Below are positions 8,146-18,587 of a stretch of 64,000 nt of DNA, in pieces (position 1 is the stretch's first letter; every line of letters begins with the position of its first letter). Source of the DNA: Arsenophonus sp052171895 (lineage in GTDB: Bacteria; Pseudomonadota; Gammaproteobacteria; Enterobacterales; Enterobacteriaceae); the NCBI GenBank assembly GCA_052171895.1, contig JBQMRN010000001.1:186001-250000 (forward strand), given 5' to 3'. Below the pieces are notes generated by a model. That model was not told the origin of the DNA. It worked only from the letters and a program-made list of their open reading frames with translations, and made no database searches. The position numbers and the translations under genes were made by a program.

Positions 8146-9489
8146 GTGTGTTTGCACTGATCTTTACCCCTGTTAGTTTGCTAATTAACTGGGAGGAGTT
8201 ACCTCATTTAGCGTTACTAGACGTCGATAAGTGCCTTCTTTAATTCCTGTTTTATATAGGGTAAACAGGCGTTTTAAGTGGTATTATTAAGGTCGAAGCA
8301 CTTATCTTTAAGTGATTCCTGTTGAGTCTATTATATAAAGCCTTCGCTGGGGTATAAGGAGTATTTTAATATTGAATTATCCGGCGACTTTAGTAGATTC
8401 AGGTAGCCATCTTATCGATGTTTTGGTCAAAAAATTAAAAGTCGCTTAAGCACCGCCTAAAGAGAGGATTGTTAATTTTAGTAACAGTGTATCTGTCTGG
8501 TTTAAGGAGATACTGAGAATATAGACTCTTTCGAGGATTTTTCCCAAGATTTTTAGAAAATATTGTGCAATGTGGGTGGCCCCAACCATTCCACTGCCTG
8601 TTTTTAGACATTACCTGCTAGCACACCCCGTGTTAGAACATGCCATAGGAGGGTATGGTAATTTGGATACCAGTGATGTAACCAACCAGCCTCCAGAGCC
8701 CACTTGGCCTCATGTCAAATAACCTACATTGATACCACTATTACCGTAGCAAGTTAGGGAAAGTGGCTGTAAGGAATGTAGATCACCTTTTCGCTACAGA
8801 TTGTGATGAACAGTCTGTTATAGGCAGCAAGCGGAGGGGAGCGGCTAAGGTTGGCGTTTTGCATGAGGTATTGGCTATCAATGTTACGTGAGCTGGAAAA
8901 ACGTTTCGCAAAGCTGTGAGATGCACCAATAAGAATGCCTGGACTTTCAGTGATGCAGGAGGGCAATGCGGGTGCGATTGAAGTGTAGTTACAGACCAAG
9001 CTTTACCGTGCTGGTAAAGTTATCCTCGGTGGTGAGTTTTCTGAACATGCTGGCATTTTGGCCGTAAACTAGCTCTGCAGTGGTATGTCCGCTCTAGTCA
9101 TGATTATCCCCGGTGTTTTAAACAACACGGCACAACACGGCAAAGAAGGCCAAGCTAATCACGCTGGATACAATTGTATTGAGAAAGCAATGACTGAAAG
9201 TATGCTTGGCAATAAATTCATTAACTAATAAATTCATTAACTATATGGAACTAGGAATAATCCCCTTCTCCTTTGCCTCCTGGAATAAATACAAAGGTAA
9301 CTTGATCGATAGACCTAATGAATCCGGCAGGATCATGATTTCTACTTCTCTGGCAAGATATATATCTAGAGGCTAATTTATCTAGATGTATATCCACCCC
9401 ATAACTAAACTGCTTTTTAGGATTAATGACGGCTGGAATAAATTTCTTGAAAAACATGTTAAAAGTGTAAACTAGTGGGGAGACCATCT
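8146..9489. other. Unidentified decayed coding DNA
   Basis: No intact gene. The stretch around 8880-9230 reads on the plus strand, with interspersed stops, as protein-like sequence containing ELEKRFAKL, APIRMPGLSVMQEGNAGAIE, LYRAGKVILGGEFSEHAGIL and QHGKEGQANHAGYNCIEKAM, ending near 9230. Base composition here is richer in G+C than most of the window, which suggests foreign or recently lost coding sequence. I do not recognise the family. The part from 8146 to 8580 and from 9240 to 9489 shows nothing I can identify. Confidence 0.4.
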
Positions 9490-10482
9490 ATCTCTTGAGC
9501 GAATGCTTGCCTGCGGCACTTGTGCTTGGGAAATTGTCCGAAACTACTGTTCTTTTGTGGCTTTCCTGATTTTTTCTATCACCGTTTTTACCAAAGCTGT
9601 AACTGAAAAGCCTGAAAGTTCATACAGTTTCAAAGCTACCGAACAGTGGTTAGCACAGCAAGTTCATATTTTGCTCGATTCTAACTGGCAACAGATTAGT
9701 TTAATTATGCCTCATCTTCTTTGATCTTTTTTCAACAAAAATAGCTGCTGCTCAACGTCCTGTTTCGTGCCAACTATCCGTACTATGCTGCAGTTGTCAC
9801 GGAAACAGGGTATCAAAATTGGTATCTTCTATGCCTTGATACTTATGTGTCGAGAACTCAATCAACATCTGTACGTTCATATCTCCGTCCACACTCCCGG
9901 CGGTCTAAATATTAAACATGCTGTATGGTATGAGCTGATCTTTAAAAAAAAAGAGCAGGCTAAGAAATCTTGGGATTGGCTGTTATTCGGCTCCTACGCG
10001 CATTACAGCTATGAGCTAATAAAATCCCACTAGTTCTTTTCCTGGTCTCTTTGGCATATCTGCATCAGGAAGCAGTGGCAGTGTTACCTGAAGGCATAAT
10101 GCGGAGGTTACTGAAAAGTCTATTTGTTAAAAAGATAAAAAGGGTGGCGTGTTGTATAGCCTGAAATACCTTTGACGCCGCTATATTAGCCATATTCCAG
10201 TAAGATATTTTAAGATAGTTCGTTACTATGGTTTTTGTCGAATCGTAAACGAGATACATTATTACCGAAGATATATAATGGCGCTGGATATGAGATGACT
10301 TACAAAAAATTGGAAAGAGATCAGGGTTTCGGGGTTCTGATGAAAGGATTCTTACGTACAGATCTGTATAAATACATGCTGTATAGCAACAGGCTACTTT
10401 TTATCGACGCTCAGCAGTTTAGCAAGCAAATAATGGAATTGTTGTCAGAAAAGAAAGAATGCATAAAGTTAAAAAAACGATG
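9490..10482 (+). mobile_element. IS91-family transposase relic
   Basis: A frame-shifted remnant of an IS91-type (HUH rolling-circle) transposase. Successive frames give MLACGTCAWEIVRNYCSF (9503), the segment KATEQWLAQQVHILLDSNWQQ, then RKQGIKIGIFYALI and REL-NQHLYVHISVHTPGG (near 9840-9900; the family's QHPHIHVSVTRGG contains the HUH histidines, here one is lost), and the C-terminal SNRKRDTLLPKIYN and GFGVLMKGFLRTDLYK. Stops and shifts break it at several points, so it is dead. Its ends were not identified. Confidence 0.75.
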
Positions 10483-10654
10483 ATTATTAAATGAAGCATA
10501 GGTTAATGTCTATAAATTAGTACATTAAGGTCAAAGAATACACATTCCAATAAAATCGTAACTTATAATATATCCAGTAAACTGATTTTATCTTCTTTTA
10601 GCAATAATGATGGCTTTTAGAGTCTTCACTTAAAGAGTGATTTAATTTCTTAAT

Positions 10655-11766
10655 CATGAACTATAGAGACTGCTATGGGCGATGTTGAGATTAAAGTGTT
10701 GAAGATCATAGCGCACGTGTAGCACACGGAATATACTTCAACAGTTTGTTGCTAGTGCTTTATCTAAAGCCTGCAAAAAATATCGAAGAGTTTGCTATCA
10801 TTGTTTCCCCATCTGCGAGGCCATATCTGCCGGTGATTTTCATGAAGCTCTTGGGGGCGATTCTCGCTGAAAAGCACATGATCTATCTGTCAGTTACCTA
10901 TTAGTAGACTAAAACAGCAATGGCTTGAAGAATATAGGTAATGTACTGCCTACGTGATTTAAGCAATACGTACTACATTTATTTCTAGACCGATGCTATA
11001 TAGAGTCATGTCAGGTAAGATGATTATTTTTCTGCTGCTCTTATTATTGGCATCACTGAGTATGGACGTAATGGAGCTCGTTGCGGTCGAAGATGATTAT
11101 CAAGAATTAGAAGCGAACTTAGCTGAACTTCTAAATGCTCTGCGAGCACGTGCCTTAACTATATTTCTGAGGCTTGCTACGGAAAAAGAGGAGCTTCTAT
11201 GATTTTAGAATGCAATGGCAAAGATATTCCAAAAGATGTAGTACCAACGCTGTTGAGTATATAAAATAGCTAATGTGCTAGCTTCAGTCTCAAAAGGTAT
11301 GCAAGCGAAAGTAAGACTAAGCTTGCGGGAGGTCACTGATTAGAAAAAGAGCTGTGATGCCGCTATAAAGCTCTTATTTTATTGGCAAAGTCTTTACAAG
11401 CAGGTATCCTGTAGGGATTAAGAAGATGAAGAAAGATCAAAAAGAACTGCTGGCATTATACTGCTTTCCGTCAGCGCATGAGCATCAGTAAGAATAAAGA
11501 ATTTGATTGAATCTGCTTTTATAAGAGTTCAGGATACGAAGAAGCAGACGTGTGAAGAACTGTGGTTTAAAAAACAACTCTTTCAATGGTATTTAAGTTG
11601 GTTTCCGTCTGGTAAGAAAACCTGGAACGGGCTACTAAGAGTAGATTAGATCTGCTATGATTCTGATAGTAAACAACGTCTAATTTAAGGATGGAGAACA
11701 AATTAAGGAAGCATTATAGCGGAGAGGAGCCTGCTGACCGTCATATACCAGATTTGCTAATAGCTC
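10655..11766 (+). mobile_element. IS256-family remnant 2
   Basis: Covers the middle and 3' end of the transposase in the plus direction: GATGTTGAGATTAAAGTG at 10682, the ELLLYLK-like region, a stretch giving VMELVAVEDDYQELEANLAE at about 11067-11130, and the 3' end around 11690. It ends at the terminal repeat CATATACCAGATTTGCTAAT. The 5' third is missing and many stops are present. Confidence 0.8.
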
Positions 11767-11931
11767 TCTAATCTGGTCATACTCCATATTTTTCTTATAT
11801 AAAATGGTTTTTTTATAAAATTGATTAACAGATAATTATCTATATTTCATATAGCTATCTATCACTATATTAATTTATCCAACTTATAGGTATAAGTTCT
11901 TTACTTTAAGCAAAGTTAGCGAGAAATAATG

Positions 11932-12549
11932 ATGACAAAAAAAAATTACAACTATCACCAGACAAAATTTGTCATAAGTGCCCCGAATATTCGTTATTTA
12001 CCAAATTATTATGGTATAGAAATTGCCTTTGCTGGACGTTCTAATGCTGGTAAATCCAGCACATTAAATGCACTTACCCAACAAAAAAATCTAGCCCGCA
12101 CCAGTAAAACACCTGGCAGAACACAGTTAATTAATTTGTTTGAAGTTGCAGAAGGTATTAGGCTGGTTGATTTACCTGGCTACGGTTATGCAGAAGTTCC
12201 CGAATCGGTTAAACGCCAATGGCAACAAGCATTAAGTGAATATTTACAAAAAAGAAAATGTTTAAAAGGGTTGATCATATTAATGGACATTCGTCATCCA
12301 TTAAAAGATCTAGATATACAAATGATTAAATTGGCTATAGTAATGAATATCCCGATATTGGTATTACTAACCAAAGCAGATAAATTAGTACCTAATAAAC
12401 AAAAGGCTCAAGTTATAGCAGTACGTAATAGATTAAAAACAGTGGCTAATAATATAGAAGTTGAAATCTTTTCATCATTAAAAAAAATAGGCATCGATAA
12501 ATTACAATTCAAATTAAATGAATGGTTTAACAAGCAGCATTATAAATAG
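11932..12549 (+). CDS. engB: Ribosome biogenesis GTPase EngB (YihA/YsxC)
   Basis: An essential GTPase needed for assembly of the large ribosomal subunit. About 205 residues. GTPase motifs are all present: G1 GRSNAGKS (about 35-42), the conserved TSKTPGRTQLINLFEV switch region, G3 DLPGYGYAEVP, G4 TKAD (about 147-150) and G5 SSLK. Two ATGs are adjacent (11929 and 11932); the second fits the E. coli start MTNLNYQQ better. In E. coli it lies next to polA, as here, although an IS481 relic now separates them. Intact within an eroded region, consistent with essentiality. Confidence 0.95.
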   Translation: MTKKNYNYHQTKFVISAPNIRYLPNYYGIEIAFAGRSNAGKSSTLNALTQQKNLARTSKTPGRTQLINLFEVAEGIRLVDLPGYGYAEVPESVKRQWQQALSEYLQKRKCLKGLIILMDIRHPLKDLDIQMIKLAIVMNIPILVLLTKADKLVPNKQKAQVIAVRNRLKTVANNIEVEIFSSLKKIGIDKLQFKLNEWFNKQHYK

Positions 12550-12868
12550 AATTAATCTATCTGATAGATAATTAGAAATATTTATTTATCACTTCTAATT
12601 TATTTTTTAAATGTTTGGTCTCGAATTATTATATGAACCTTCGCATTTCACAGGCTTATGCATGGTTAGATGGCTACTAATGGATATAGTTAATAGAAAA
12701 TATCATAATGATAAGGCTCTTCCAAACCTCGTTATGCAAGTACAACACCTAAAATCAGAGGTGTTATTTAGGAAAGAATAACACCTTGATTCTACATTTT
12801 GGTTAAGCGTTATGAGATATCATAACTTATCTTTGCTAAATGGTAAAAATAAGATGATGTTGATGATT
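12550..12868. other. Non-coding gap downstream of engB
   Basis: No coding sequence recognised. A small hairpin AACACCT / AGGTGTT lies at 12744-12765, followed by ATTT, and might be a weak terminator. In E. coli the small RNA Spot 42 lies between polA and this gene, but I see no matching sequence here. Confidence 0.35.
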
Positions 12869-13693
12869 ACAGTCATATTCTCCCTATCGTTTGCCGACGA
12901 TGCTGTTGCTTGCCAGCTCAAAAAGCCGTAGTCGTTTCCATACAAAACCGTTTCTCTCTTTCGAGAATCTGCTAGAAATGAGAGTCATACACGAATTCCT
13001 GAACCAATCTTGTATCTTGATTTTACCTGGATTGCTGTTTATAGCAGGCCCTGGAGAATTTGCATGAAATGTTAGGCAATAATCCATGAAGGTGTGAAGC
13101 CTAAAACGTTTAAAAGCTATGAGCTTAGTTAGCTGTATACTTAGATACGAAATATCTTCTGAAAATATAAAATGAAACTTTACGACGTTATCTTTTCGTA
13201 GGTATAAATCATGCCCCTTAATGAGTTTTTATCTCTCTTTACAATGTCTAAGACCGCACCCAATACTCGAAGCTTTTTACGTGATCTTAACCGAGCATAT
13301 CCACACGATGGCTATTCATCGGGTACTTATAGACAATGGCAAAGAATTTACAGATCGCCTTTTTGCTCTGCGAAAATGTTCAGCTACCGAAAATATGAAT
13401 TTGCATGTTTGTTTACAGAGAGCTTAGTATAAAATACTAATTTAGCCTACCTAGGTATCCTTAAATGAATGGTATGGTCAATCGATTTAATGGACGCACA
13501 GAAGATGGGGTGTAAAGCCATTATTTTAATTTTGGTGAAGAGTTTTCGATCACTCTGTATTGATATGTTTAGCTGTACAATCAGAAATATTACCTCAATC
13601 AGTATTAGGTAGTAAAACTTCATTGAAGTCCATGAAATATTGGCTTTAAAGTTAAATCTGAATTATTTAATAATATATACTATCTTCCAAGTT
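12869..13693 (+). mobile_element. IS481-family transposase relic, copy a
   Basis: A degraded IS481-type element in the plus direction. Visible pieces of the DDE transposase are a segment giving KPKTFKSYE-like sequence near 13098, NTRSFLRDLNRAYPHDG (13275), VLIDNGKEFTDRLFALRK (13319), and near the 3' end the NGMVNRFNGR stretch (13469) and a LYNQKYYLNQY-like piece. The second copy at 32089 shares its left edge (ACAG-CATATTCTCC). Several frames and stops; inactive. Confidence 0.8.
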
Positions 13694-13729
13694 CTAAGAA
13701 CTATTAATTATTTTGATGAGGAAAAGACT

Positions 13730-14638
13730 ATGGCTAAAATTATAGAAAATCCATTTATCCTAGTTGATGCCTCCTCTTACCTTTACCGTGCATATCATGC
13801 TTTTCCTCCATTAACTAATGCCGCAGGGGAGCGAACCGGTGCTATGTATGGTGTTCTTAACATGCTACGTAGTTTAATTATACAATATCAACCGAGTCAT
13901 ATTGCGGTAGTATTTGATGCTAAAGGGAAAACTTTTCGGGATGAATTATTTGAGCAGTATAAATCTCAACGGCCACCAATGCCAGATGATTTGCGTGAAC
14001 AGATAGCTCCGTTACATGAAATGGTTATTGCTATGGGGCTTCCTCTGTTGGTTGTTGCTGGTGTAGAAGCTGATGATGTAATAGGGACATTAGCTTTACA
14101 GGCTAGTAAAAAAGGGTTGCCTGTATTAATTAGTACAGGAGATAAAGACATGGCTCAATTAGTGACCTCTGATATATTACTCATTAATACCATGACAAAA
14201 ACTCTTTTAGGTCCAAAAGAAGTTGTTGATAAATATGGTGTACAACCTAAGTTGATGATTGATTTTCTTGCATTAATGGGAGACTCTTCTGATAATATTC
14301 CAGGTGTACCGGGTGTAGGAAAAAAAACGGCATTAGCTTTGTTGCAAGGAATTGGCAATCTGACAATGATTTATAATGATTTGTCTACAATTGCCCCATT
14401 AGGATTTCGTGGATCGAAAGCATTAGCAAAAAAAATGGCACAACATAAAGACATTGCTTTTTTATCTTATAAACTAGCCACAATTAAGACTAATCTTGAT
14501 TTAACGACAAATTATGGTAAATTGCTTATGCAGGCGCCTGATATTGAAAAGTTACACGCACTTTTTACTCGTTATGAATTTAAACATTGGTTAAGTGATT
14601 TACAAAATAGTGCTTGGCTAACAAAAAAAAACTACTAA
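13730..14638 (+). CDS. polA: DNA polymerase I, 5'-3' exonuclease domain only
   Basis: The first 302 residues of DNA polymerase I are intact and end at a stop at 14636. This is the flap-endonuclease/5'-3' exonuclease unit that removes RNA primers and nick-translates. Key acidic positions are visible: Asp13, Asp63, Glu113, Asp115 and Asp116, Asp138 and Asp140 (STGDKDM), Asp185 and Asp188 (GDSSDNIPGVPG), followed by the helix-hairpin-helix GVPGVGKKTAL. A GAGGAA site precedes the ATG at 13730. The proofreading and polymerase parts downstream are broken. Other reduced symbionts keep only this exonuclease part, so a functional truncated protein is plausible. Confidence 0.88.
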   Translation: MAKIIENPFILVDASSYLYRAYHAFPPLTNAAGERTGAMYGVLNMLRSLIIQYQPSHIAVVFDAKGKTFRDELFEQYKSQRPPMPDDLREQIAPLHEMVIAMGLPLLVVAGVEADDVIGTLALQASKKGLPVLISTGDKDMAQLVTSDILLINTMTKTLLGPKEVVDKYGVQPKLMIDFLALMGDSSDNIPGVPGVGKKTALALLQGIGNLTMIYNDLSTIAPLGFRGSKALAKKMAQHKDIAFLSYKLATIKTNLDLTTNYGKLLMQAPDIEKLHALFTRYEFKHWLSDLQNSAWLTKKNY

Positions 14639-16540
14639 ATCTTTGACAACTATCTCTGTTAATAATAAAAATATTTATTTAGCTGAAGAGGCTAAAGCCG
14701 TATTATTAACAGAATATTATCAGAAAATTTTGACTAAAGCTGAGTTGCTGCACTGCAATGTGTTGAAAATTGCAATCGGCAAAGCGTTTTTTCTTTGATA
14801 TTGAAAATGATAGACTTGATACGCCATCTGCCTCTACCAATTTGGTTGGGCTCTCTTTTGCTGTTGATAAGAGTGAAGCTGCTTATCTTCCGCTCGGGCA
14901 TGATTATTTTGATGCGCCACAACAATTACCTTTAGATGAGGTAATAGCTGTGATAAAACATGTTTTAATTAATGAAAATATTCAAAAGATTGGTCAAAAT
15001 TTAAAATTTAATTACGTCGTGATGGCAAATTATAATATTGAATTAAAAATATAGCTATTGATACAATGTTGGAATCTTATATATTAAATAGTCTCGCCGG
15101 AGTTGGTTGCCATGATATGGGCTAGCTTAGCACAACGGTATCTTAATCATAAAACCACAATATTTGAAAGGATTGCCTGAAAAGGAAAAATCAGTTAACC
15201 TTCAATCAAATCCCACTTGAGCAAGCCTCAAGTTATGCAGCTCAAGATCTATACATCACATTATTATTACACCAAACACTTTGGCCTCAACTTGAAGCAG
15301 AACCTAAATTAAAAAAATTTTTCAACAGATAGAAATGTCGCTAGTACCGGTATTAGCTCGTATGGAACTGGTTGGAGTCCTTATCGATGTGCAAATAAGC
15401 TGGCTAAGCAATCTCATGAGATAGCAAGCCGATTAATGGAAATTAAAAAAGAAGCTTATGGTATTACTGACAAAGAATTTAATTTAGCATCACCTAAACA
15501 ATTACAAGGTATTCTATTTAAGAAACTTCAACTGACAGTGCTAAAGAAAACTCTTAGTGGAGCACCTTCTACTAATGAGGAAGTTCTAGAGGAACTGGCT
15601 TTTACTCATGAGCTGTCAAAAATTATTTTGCAACATTGTAACTTGTCAAAATTGAAGTAGACTTACAGCGATAAACTATCTATGATGATTCATTCAAAAA
15701 TAAAACGAGTGTATACTTGCTATTACCAGGAAGTAATGGCGACCTGTAGACTCTCTTCACGTGATCCTAATTTACAAAATATTCCAGTTAGGACTGAGGA
15801 ATAGCGAAGGATCCGTCAAGCGTTTATTGGTCGTGAAGGGTATAAAATTATAGCCGCAGATTATTCACAAATTGAATTGCGTATTATGTCCTACCCTTCG
15901 CAGGATAAAGGATTGCTTGATGCTTTTGCAGAAGGGCAAAATATTCATAGAGCAACAGCGGTAGAGGTTTTTGGTGTATTGTTAACCGATGTAACTAGTG
16001 ATCAGCATCGTAGCGCAAAAGCAATTAATTTTGGTTTAATTTACGGTATAAGCTCTTTTTGGATTGTCCTGTCAGTTAAAAATTACTCGTGTACAGGCAC
16101 AGAATTATATGGATCTTTATTTTGAGCGCTATCCTGGTGTTTTAAATTATATGGAGCGTACCAGTAAGCAAGCTGCAGAACAAGGATATGTTGAAATAGT
16201 AGCAGGACGTCGACTCTATTTACCTGATATCAATTCCAGTAATATAATAAGACGTAAAGCATCTGAACGTGAAGCAATTAATGCACCAATGCAAGGGAAC
16301 TGCTGCAGATATTATTAAAGAAAGTAATGATCGCATTAGATAATTGGATTGAAACAGTAAAGCCTGATCTTTATATGTTGATGCAAGTACATGATGAATT
16401 AGTTTTTGAAGTAAAAGCGTCTAAAATTAAGGGTTCACAACAAAAAATCTGTTAGTTAATGGAACAAAGTATGGAACTAACCGTTCCGCTAAAAGTTGAT
16501 GTGTTGGTATTGGTAATAATTGGGATGAAGCACATTAAAT
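14639..16540 (+). pseudogene. polA: Klenow part of DNA polymerase I, degraded
   Basis: Continuation of polA in several frames with stops and shifts. Recognisable: the 3'-5' exonuclease start FFFDIENDRLD (about 14790), KIGQNLKFN (14990), the polymerase pieces SPKQLQGILF and KTLSGAPSTNEEVLEELA (15490-15600), SRDPNLQNIPVR-like text near 15760, DYSQIELRIM (15860), RSAKAINFGLIYG (16010), YFERYPGVLNYMERT (16120), GRRLYLPDI (16205), APMQG (16284), QVHDELVFEVK (16385) and NNWDEAH at the end. Polymerase function is certainly lost from this copy. Confidence 0.9.
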
Positions 16541-16559
16541 AATAAAATTTTTTAAAATT

Positions 16560-17620
16560 ATGTTTACAAAGAGGTTGTTGTTTTACTCTTCGAGCAAAAC
16601 ATAGTCACGTCTAGTCTGTATTTTAATTGTTGTGATTTTAAATAATTTTCCATCCCAGATAATTTGGTAAATAAAATGACCATACACCATGGTATCTATT
16701 CAGCGATTCTTTTAATCGCCTAATATAACTATTCAGATTTTGAATCTGGAATTCCTTAGCAATAATTCTCTTATTATTCGACCTTATTAGGTGATGGTGA
16801 CTAATTTCATGCTCAGTGGCAAAAATTTTTTACCATTTAGCTCTATTAAGTAAAGGATGGACTTCTTTATTGATGATCGGCTTAAGAAAACGCAGAATGC
16901 ATTCTGCATTAAACTCTTCAAGAATCTTATCGCTCAGATTAGATGTCTGATTTCAGGCTATTAATACCTCAATTCGTTTTTTCCTTTTATCTCCTCCCAT
17001 ATCCCTTGTGTTTTCTAGCTTTCATATGTAGGAAATAATGCTTCCTTTTAAAGAATTCATGGAAAAATATTTTGTAGATTTAAAAATATCACTTAGTGCA
17101 TTTATATTAGCTGTCACAGCTGGAGCAAGGAAGCAGTGATGCCATCTAAATTCTGTTTTTAAATCAATGCATATTTGTTTTGCTGAGTCCTGTAAATTCA
17201 AACTATTCAACATATATCCCAAATAACTAAACTATTTATTCTTGTGAGGTAGTTTTGTCAAAAAAGAGGACTTTCAGTAAGATTGTTAAATATTTCCTGC
17301 AATCTTGGATTTTTCAACGATATCGATGTAACTTTAATGAATGGTTCTTATCGAGCAGATAACGATAACATGTTTACTCTGACAATATAGGTAGGATAAA
17401 GTGGAATGAGTTGTTTCAATGCATGAATCGATATTATCCGATAGATTCTCACCCGTGCCAACTAATGAGATACAGTTTTATGTTGATAGGGACTGAGGAA
17501 CTAGATCTCTTTGATCTGTATAATTATTTTCTTTTTTTATGGCAACCTTTTTGTAACGAAAGTCCTTTATAGGATAAGGGATTTCTACCAATAACCTTTG
17601 CTAACATAGCTAAAAAAAGC
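16560..17620 (-). mobile_element. IS1595-family element relic, copy a
   Basis: Minus strand, near full length. The transposase can be followed through frames: zinc-ribbon-like N-terminus (HVIVG, LQRYR, PDCRKTFNNLT near 17270-17350), then the helix region TEFRWHHCFLAPAV (17120-17165), KRKKRIEVL (16970), SHHHLIRSNN and IQNLNSYIRRLKESLNRYHGV with LPNYLGWK at 16640-16800. That last block is typical of IS1595/ISXO2-type transposases. The two outer ends share CAAAG-GGTT-TTG-T, likely terminal repeats. Many stops; inactive. Two partial relatives lie at 23997 and 44090. Confidence 0.65.
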
Positions 17621-17651
17621 TGTATTTATACTATTTACTGATAAATAAACT

Positions 17652-17690
17652 GCTCTACTCAAATAATTGAGTAGAGCATTTTTTATTTAT
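17652..17690 (+). terminator. Rho-independent terminator-like hairpin
   Basis: Perfect 11-bp stem GCTCTACTCAA / TTGAGTAGAGC with a 4-base loop (17652-17677), followed by ATTTTTTATTT. The plus-strand gene it served is gone; polA is the nearest upstream candidate in that direction, now 1.1 kb away and separated by an IS1595 relic. Confidence 0.7.
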
Positions 17691-17694
17691 ATAT

Positions 17695-17868
17695 GCTTCG
17701 GAAAAATTATTTTGATGCTGAAATGTAAAATATTTAATAGCAACTGATATAGTGATCTTGAACGCTTTTAATTTATTGATGCGGTGGCGTGGCTGTGTGA
17801 TATGTAAATCTAAAACGTGCGATAAATGGTGAATCGATTTTCTGCATATTACTAGAGTTATACTGAAT
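17695..17868. repeat. Dispersed short repeat, copy a
   Basis: About 170 bases similar to 48830-49010 in the same orientation. Shared landmarks are TTTGAT-G-AAA-GTAAAATATTT, GCTTTTAATTT--TGAT and A-GCGATAAAT-G-GAT. The repeat abuts the broken 3' end of gntX. I cannot assign it to a known element. Confidence 0.45.
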
Positions 17869-18529
17869 GTTCTTCAGCACTAATCAGTAATTTAGCAACT
17901 TTATTCATTGTTGTTCCTGTTGTAATGAGATCATTAAGTACGGTAAGATAATAATCTTTAAACAATTTTTGTACCTTAAAAGCGTTATTGAGATTTTCGG
18001 TGCGTTTTTAGCAGAAAGTTGAGTTTTTGGTAGTGTGTGTATGCCACATGCATGATATGAGTGCGAATAATTGAATTAGTTTGAAATTGATACCCCTTAA
18101 CCAATAAGCTAATTGAGTTGCTATAAACCGATCGTCTTGATTAAATCTACGTTGATAACATTTATCATGATGAAGTGGTAATTGCTATTATGATAGCTGG
18201 TTTGCGTTATCGTTGTTGATGATATCCTTATTACTAATAAGGTAGAAATAAGGGTGAAATGATAAAAGAGATTTGGATTATTTTTTAAATTTTTACTGCT
18301 CTATTAGCTTGCTTATATAGAGGTATTTAAGGAGTAATTGCGACAAGATTGTGCTAATAAGCTGGAATGGGGAAGGAGTTTGTAAGCATCGACCGCAACT
18401 AAGAGTGAATTGTTCAACGGGTAATAAAGCACAGCCATGAAAAACTTGTTTTAGATAAGGGAAACGGTTTAAACAGTAGTGACAAATGTCATGAAAGTGA
18501 CATTTAGTGTTTACTACCATAGCCAACAA
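17869..18529 (-). pseudogene. gntX: ComF/GntX family protein, degraded
   Basis: A phosphoribosyltransferase-like ComF family gene, divergent from bioH as in E. coli. The N-terminal part is readable on the minus strand (MLAMVVNTKCHFHDICHYCL ... PVEQFTLSCGRCLQTPSPFQ, 18293-18529), including the zinc-type Cys pairs. The phosphoribosyltransferase signature survives out of frame near 17910 as TTGTTMNKVAKLLISAEEH. The middle is broken by shifts and stops, and the extreme C-terminus is missing. Not functional. Confidence 0.75.
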
Positions 18530-18587
18530 GTTACCACCCCCTTTTATATAAGGATGTCCTTTTTATATGTATATAGAGAGAATAACT

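Noticed and set aside
12550..12868. Spot 42 small RNA expected between engB and polA
   Set aside because: The position is right for E. coli synteny, but no segment resembling the Spot 42 sequence or its strong GC-rich terminator was seen.
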